A DNA stretch of 9,584 bases from Syntrophaceae bacterium UBA2188. Lineage in GTDB: Bacteria > Desulfobacterota > BSN033 > UBA1163. The translations under genes were made by a program, and so were the position numbers. Within the stretch, counting starts at the first letter, position 1. Every line of letters begins with the position of its first letter. Shown piece after piece: positions 6,723-9,584 of the stretch. Below the pieces are notes generated by a model that was not told the origin of the DNA, made no database searches, and was given only the letters and a program-made list of their open reading frames with translations. The stretch covers positions 29,627-39,210 of the forward strand of contig DCVM01000019.1 of NCBI GenBank assembly GCA_002327985.1, in the 5' to 3' direction.

Positions 6723-6836
6723 CTGTAGGATAGAGGAGCGGCCTTCGGCCTTGAGGGAAGAGGCAAAAGAAGAGAGAATTTGCCTTAAGTGAAACGCTCC
6801 TCAAGCGGAGCGATCCTCAAACCTTAAGCAAAGCGG
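6723..6836. repeat. Intergenic repeat family A, copy 3 (hdrA1-hdrA2 spacer)
   Basis: This copy fills the 121-bp spacer between the two hdrA genes. It holds AGGATAGAG (6727-6735), a GGCC-TTC-GGCC hairpin (6740-6750) and TGCCTTAAGTGAAACGCTCC at 6781-6800. A perfect CGCTCC/GGAGCG hairpin (6795-6800 against 6807-6812) and ACCTTAAGCAAAGCG (6821-6835) complete it. The element abuts the hdrA2 ATG and leaves no obvious SD there. Confidence 0.7.
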
Positions 6837-6838
6837 TT

Positions 6839-8788
6839 ATGAAAAGATTGGGTGTCTTTATTTGTCATTGTGGGGTCAATATTGCCGGAACGGTGGATGT
6901 CAAATCGGTTGCTGAAAAGATAGGTAAGATTGAGGACGTGGCCCACAGCACGGATTATATCTATATGTGTTCAGAGCCAGGGCAGCAGATCGTTCGCGAG
7001 GCGATTCGTGATCAAGGTCTGGATGGGGTGGTGGTGGCCTGTTGTTCACCCAGTATGCATGAGAATACGTTCCGTAAGGCGGTCAAATCTCAGGGGATGA
7101 ATCCCTATCTCTGTGAGATTGCCAATATTCGGGAACAATGTAGCTGGGTCCATCAGAAGGAGAAAGAAGAGGCGACCCGAAAGGCAGAAGAGATCATCCA
7201 GGCTACCCTTGAGAAGGTAAGAAGGAATGAGCAGCTCGAAGCGATCGCCGTGGCCATTAACCGAAGAGTATTGGTGATCGGCGGAGGTATTGCGGGAATC
7301 ACGGCTTCCCTTGATCTGGCAGAAGGAGGTTATGAAGTCATTCTTTTGGAGAGAGAAGCGGCACTGGGGGGCCACATGGCCCAATTGTCAAGGACCTTTC
7401 CAGACCTCGATCCTGCCTTTAATGGACTCCTCTCGAAGACGTTAGAGGTGGAAGGGCATCCAAAGATCCAACTTTACTGTTATTCGGAATTAGAAGAGGT
7501 GAAGGGTTATGTGGGGAATTTTGAGTTGGTCATTCGGAAAAAAGCCACTTCAGTGGCTGGTGAGAAATGTACGGGGTGTGGCGTCTGTATTGAGAATTGT
7601 CCTGTAGAGTATGTTTCGGAGTTCGAAAGGGGAATGGGGATGCGAAAAGCCATTGACCTCCTGTACCCTTCGAGCGTTCCGAATAAACCTGTGATCGATC
7701 GGGAACATTGCCGACACTTTATTGATGGAACGTGTCATCGATGCGAAGAGGTCTGTCCTGAGAAGGCCATCCATTTCGAGCAAGAAGATGAACGAATTTT
7801 GGACAAGGTCGGAGCGATTGTGGTCGCCACTGGCTACGACCTCTATCCCAAGGAGCAATTAGGGGAATATGGATATGGTGAAATCCCGGATGTGATTGAT
7901 GGGCTTGCTTTTGAACGAATGCTTTCGCCCGACGGTCCCACGAAAGGTAAGATCCTTCGACCCTCTGACAGGAAAGTACCCAAGGAGATGGTTTTTATTC
8001 AGTGTGTGGCTTCGAGGGATCCGGACCGATACATGCCTTATTGCTCTCGCATTTGCTGTATGTACACGGCCAAGCATGCGAAAATTTACAAAGAGCAGGT
8101 TCCGGACGGGCAGCCCTATATCTTTTACATGGATATCCGCTCAGACTGCAAAGGTTATGAGGAATTCCTTCAGAAAACCATTGAAGAGAAAGGCCTTCTT
8201 TATCTCAGGGGCCGTGTCTCCAGGGTTTTTCAGGATGATGGGAGAGTTAGGATATTGGGAGTTGATACCTTAACAGGAAAAATGGTAGAAGTAGCAGCAG
8301 ATATGGTTGTCTTGGCGACAGCCATTGTGCCCAGTCATGGAGTAAAAGATTTAGCGGCTAAATTGAGAGCGACAGTGGACCGACATGGTTTTTTGACCGA
8401 GGCCCATATCAAACTCTACCCTGTGGAAAGTTCGACCAAAGGAATTTATCTTGCCGGTTGCGGCCAGAGTCCAAAAGATATTTCAGATACTGTCTCTCAG
8501 GCTTCTGCCACCGCCAGTAAAATTCAGGCATTGCTTTCCACAGATAAACTTCTTCAAGATCCCTTAATTGCTTTTGTCGACGAGGGGATTTGTAGCGGGT
8601 GTGGGATCTGTGTGGAGATCTGTCCTTATGAAGCAAGGGAAATGGATCCTCGTCATGGAATTTCAATCGTCCACAGTGCACTCTGCCAGGGATGCGGTGC
8701 TTGCATTGCTTCTTGTCCAAATAATGCCTGTGAGTTAAGAAATACTTCAGCGAACCAGGTATTTCGGATACTTGATACGTTTGTTTAG
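6839..8788 (+). CDS. hdrA: Full-length HdrA-like flavoprotein (HdrA2)
   Basis: At 649 residues this has the classical HdrA layout. The N-terminal domain (1-140) carries GVFICHCGVNIAG with C9 and C11, C44, CCSPSMHE with C68 and C69, and REQCSWVH with C101. The FAD motif GGGIAG is at 148-153. The inserted ferredoxin domain has C244-x2-C247-x2-C250-x3-C254 and C291-x7-C299-x2-C302-x3-C306. The noncanonical cluster motif is C389-x12-C402-x3-C406-C407, with K412 behind it. A C-terminal two-cluster ferredoxin uses C585/588/591/595 and C616/619/622/626. Residues 146-567 are strongly similar to HdrA1. The oddity is that the CxxC of the LDCxxCxLTP signature is replaced: C75 and C78 of HdrA1 correspond to P192 and N195. 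An extra C437 replaces a glycine in DIRSxGKGYEEF. The ATG matches the family N-terminus although no SD is visible. It should be the subunit that exchanges electrons with an outside partner through the C-terminal ferredoxin. Confidence 0.93.
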   Translation: MKRLGVFICHCGVNIAGTVDVKSVAEKIGKIEDVAHSTDYIYMCSEPGQQIVREAIRDQGLDGVVVACCSPSMHENTFRKAVKSQGMNPYLCEIANIREQCSWVHQKEKEEATRKAEEIIQATLEKVRRNEQLEAIAVAINRRVLVIGGGIAGITASLDLAEGGYEVILLEREAALGGHMAQLSRTFPDLDPAFNGLLSKTLEVEGHPKIQLYCYSELEEVKGYVGNFELVIRKKATSVAGEKCTGCGVCIENCPVEYVSEFERGMGMRKAIDLLYPSSVPNKPVIDREHCRHFIDGTCHRCEEVCPEKAIHFEQEDERILDKVGAIVVATGYDLYPKEQLGEYGYGEIPDVIDGLAFERMLSPDGPTKGKILRPSDRKVPKEMVFIQCVASRDPDRYMPYCSRICCMYTAKHAKIYKEQVPDGQPYIFYMDIRSDCKGYEEFLQKTIEEKGLLYLRGRVSRVFQDDGRVRILGVDTLTGKMVEVAADMVVLATAIVPSHGVKDLAAKLRATVDRHGFLTEAHIKLYPVESSTKGIYLAGCGQSPKDISDTVSQASATASKIQALLSTDKLLQDPLIAFVDEGICSGCGICVEICPYEAREMDPRHGISIVHSALCQGCGACIASCPNNACELRNTSANQVFRILDTFV

Positions 8789-8793
8789 AAGAC

Positions 8794-8841
8794 GCTAAGC
8801 GCTTAGCTTGCCTACCGCAGGCAGGCGCTATGCGCATAGCG
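8794..8841. repeat. Palindromic intergenic repeat family B, copy 2
   Basis: Three palindromes lie side by side: GCTAAGCGCTTAGC (8794-8807, perfect), TGCCT/AGGCA (8809-8813 against 8819-8823) and CGCTATGCGCATAGCG (8826-8841, perfect). The middle and right parts resemble the reverse complement of the repeat B core at 4391-4414, followed by the same GCTATGCG. The element begins 5 bp after the hdrA2 stop codon and contains the ATG at 8830 that is in frame with hdrC2. Confidence 0.75.
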
Positions 8842-8849
8842 ATAAAGAG

Positions 8850-8856
8850 GGAGGAG
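8850..8856 (+). promoter_or_regulatory. hdrC2 ribosome binding site that decides a TTG start
   Basis: GGAGGAG-type sequence, with its GGAG at 8853-8856, lies 6 nt before TTG at 8863. The in-frame ATG at 8830 is upstream of this SD and inside a palindrome, so the SD points to the TTG codon. Confidence 0.75.
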
Positions 8857-8862
8857 ATAAAA

Positions 8863-9420
8863 TTGGAAACCCTAACCAGTGTGGGGAAAGTTGCTTCTTC
8901 TTTTTTAGAAGAAGCTAAGAAGAAGAGCGGAGAAAATCTGGGCCTATGTTACCAGTGTCTGAAGTGTACAGCGGGTTGCCCCACTGCTCCCTACATGGAT
9001 ATCCGGCCCAACAATATCATTCGGATGATTCAGATGGGGATGAAAAAAGAAGTTTTAGGGAGCAGTGCCATCTGGTTTTGCGTTTACTGTCAGACTTGTG
9101 GAACTCGTTGTCCGAATGAGATCCACATCGGGGTCCTCATGGATGCCTTAAGGGAGATGGCCATGGAAGAGGGAATTCCTGCAAAAGAGAAGAATATCCA
9201 TCTTTTCCATGAGGCTTTTATCCAGAGCGTCCGGAGAGGGGGAAGAGCCCATGAAGTAACCATGCTGATGGAATATATACTCAAGAGCAAAGACTTAATG
9301 AAGGATTCTCTCCTTCCTGGTGTGAAGCTTTTTTTAAAGGGTAAATTTCCCTTGCTCCCCAGCTTTATCAAGGGGAGAGGTGAGATCAAAAAGATTTTTG
9401 AGAAATGCACCAAAAAATAG
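8863..9420 (+). CDS. hdrC: Heterodisulfide reductase subunit C-like protein (HdrC2)
   Basis: This is a second HdrC-type electron carrier, 185 residues from the TTG start. It has C29-x2-C32-x2-C35-x3-C39-P (CYQCLKCTAGCP) and C73-x2-C76-x2-C79-x3-C83-P (CVYCQTCGTRCP), predicting two [4Fe-4S] clusters. Between them is the family helix RPNNIIRMIQMGMKKEVL. The C-terminal part has HEAFIQSVRRGGRAHE and a basic, hydrophobic tail (KLFLKGKFPLLPSFIKGRG), which I associate with HdrC of bacterial HdrABC clusters. It is about 47 residues longer than HdrC1 and clearly divergent from it, so it is not a recent duplicate. An in-frame ATG at 8830 would add 11 residues encoded by a repeat; the SD favours TTG at 8863. 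It follows hdrA2 after 74 bp. No matching second HdrB is within the window; the next 164 bp contain a MITE-like repeat and no gene. Confidence 0.92.
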   Translation: METLTSVGKVASSFLEEAKKKSGENLGLCYQCLKCTAGCPTAPYMDIRPNNIIRMIQMGMKKEVLGSSAIWFCVYCQTCGTRCPNEIHIGVLMDALREMAMEEGIPAKEKNIHLFHEAFIQSVRRGGRAHEVTMLMEYILKSKDLMKDSLLPGVKLFLKGKFPLLPSFIKGRGEIKKIFEKCTKK

Positions 9421-9458
9421 TGAAAGGGCCAATTTGGAATAATGGAATGATGATGATC

Positions 9459-9577
9459 TCGTAAAAAGTCCCTAAAGAGGGAAAACGTCATGCTGAACTT
9501 GATTCAACATCTAACACAATCAATGAGTTATGAGACCCTGAAACAAGTTCAGGGTGACAAATCAGGACTTTTTACGA
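9459..9577. mobile_element. MITE-like nested inverted-repeat element
   Basis: Perfect 13-bp terminal inverted repeats (TCGTAAAAAGTCC at 9459-9471 against GGACTTTTTACGA at 9565-9577) enclose a second pair. The inner arms at 9487-9506 and 9539-9558 match at 17 of 20 positions. The 119-bp element carries no gene. A 3-bp ATC occurs on both flanks (9456-9458 and 9578-9580), a weak candidate for a target duplication. The inner arm, which contains CTGAACTTG and CAAGTTCAG, resembles repeats I know as common in intergenic regions of several anaerobic bacteria. It could be a non-autonomous transposable element or a folded RNA element. It lies 38 bp after hdrC2. Confidence 0.65.
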
Positions 9578-9584
9578 ATCCATC

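Noticed and set aside
1299..6836. CRISPR array made of the repeated intergenic modules.
   Set aside because: The modules are kilobases apart, degenerate and shuffled, with genes between them; there is no regular repeat-spacer pattern and no cas gene.
7046..7384. A 112-codon open frame on the minus strand inside hdrA2, and similar long antisense frames at 5833-6171 and 9090-9491.
   Set aside because: They overlap strongly conserved Hdr coding sequence, show no recognisable domain and have no ribosome binding site; they are shadows of the sense genes.
5359..8788. The two hdrA genes as one gene broken by a frameshift or insertion.
   Set aside because: Each has its own FAD motif, inserted ferredoxin clusters and C-terminal FAD segment; they are paralogs, not halves.
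3951..9420. Assignment of the cluster to the Qmo complex or to the sulfur-oxidising sHdr system.
   Set aside because: There is no QmoC membrane fusion and no ApsAB; no sHdr hypothetical protein or lipoate-binding protein is seen. The short HdrA1 and the partial gene-order likeness are not enough.

Overview
The window is about 9.6 kb of moderate-GC bacterial DNA, by eye slightly under 50% GC. All recognisable genes lie on the + strand. The gene set is two-subunit class I fumarase, LDH-like malate dehydrogenase, a UbiA-family prenyltransferase and a heterodisulfide-reductase (Hdr) cluster rich in iron-sulfur sites. Together with several kinds of palindromic intergenic repeat, this suggests a strict anaerobe, most plausibly a sulfate-reducing or syntrophic member of Desulfobacterota (the former Deltaproteobacteria). 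The taxonomic guess is inference from gene content; no rRNA or other marker is present.

Layout. 1-234 is the 3' end of a LacI-family regulator. 235-353 is a spacer with a long imperfect hairpin and a strong Shine-Dalgarno sequence (SD). 354-1283 is mdh. 1428-2267 and 2381-2938 are the alpha and beta subunits of fumarate hydratase. 3020-3931 is an integral-membrane UbiA-family prenyltransferase, MenA-like. Five Hdr-type genes follow: hdrC1 (3951-4367), hdrB (4437-5306), a short hdrA1 (5359-6717), a full-length hdrA2 (6839-8788) and hdrC2 (8863-9420, TTG start). The window ends in a roughly 119-bp MITE-like element (9459-9577).

How the genes may work together. Mdh and the fumarase interconvert oxaloacetate, malate and fumarate. 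The prenyltransferase points to quinone synthesis. HdrB and HdrC carry the cysteine motifs of the two noncubane clusters and four [4Fe-4S] clusters that move electrons to or from a thiol/disulfide-like partner. The two HdrA proteins hold FAD and several [4Fe-4S] clusters. I infer a soluble electron-transfer complex, possibly flavin-based electron bifurcating, next to C4-dicarboxylate metabolism. No hydrogenase, MvhD, formate dehydrogenase, FloxA or FrhB partner is in view, so the input and output couples are unknown.

The most notable points are the tandem HdrA paralogs with complementary losses and three intergenic repeat classes. HdrA1 lacks the N-terminal domain and the C-terminal ferredoxin. 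HdrA2 keeps both but has lost the CxxC near the FAD domain. The repeats sit directly upstream of start codons and create misleading upstream starts for hdrB and hdrC2. No tRNA, rRNA, CRISPR array or convincing intrinsic terminator was seen. No gene-free stretch exceeds 300 bases.
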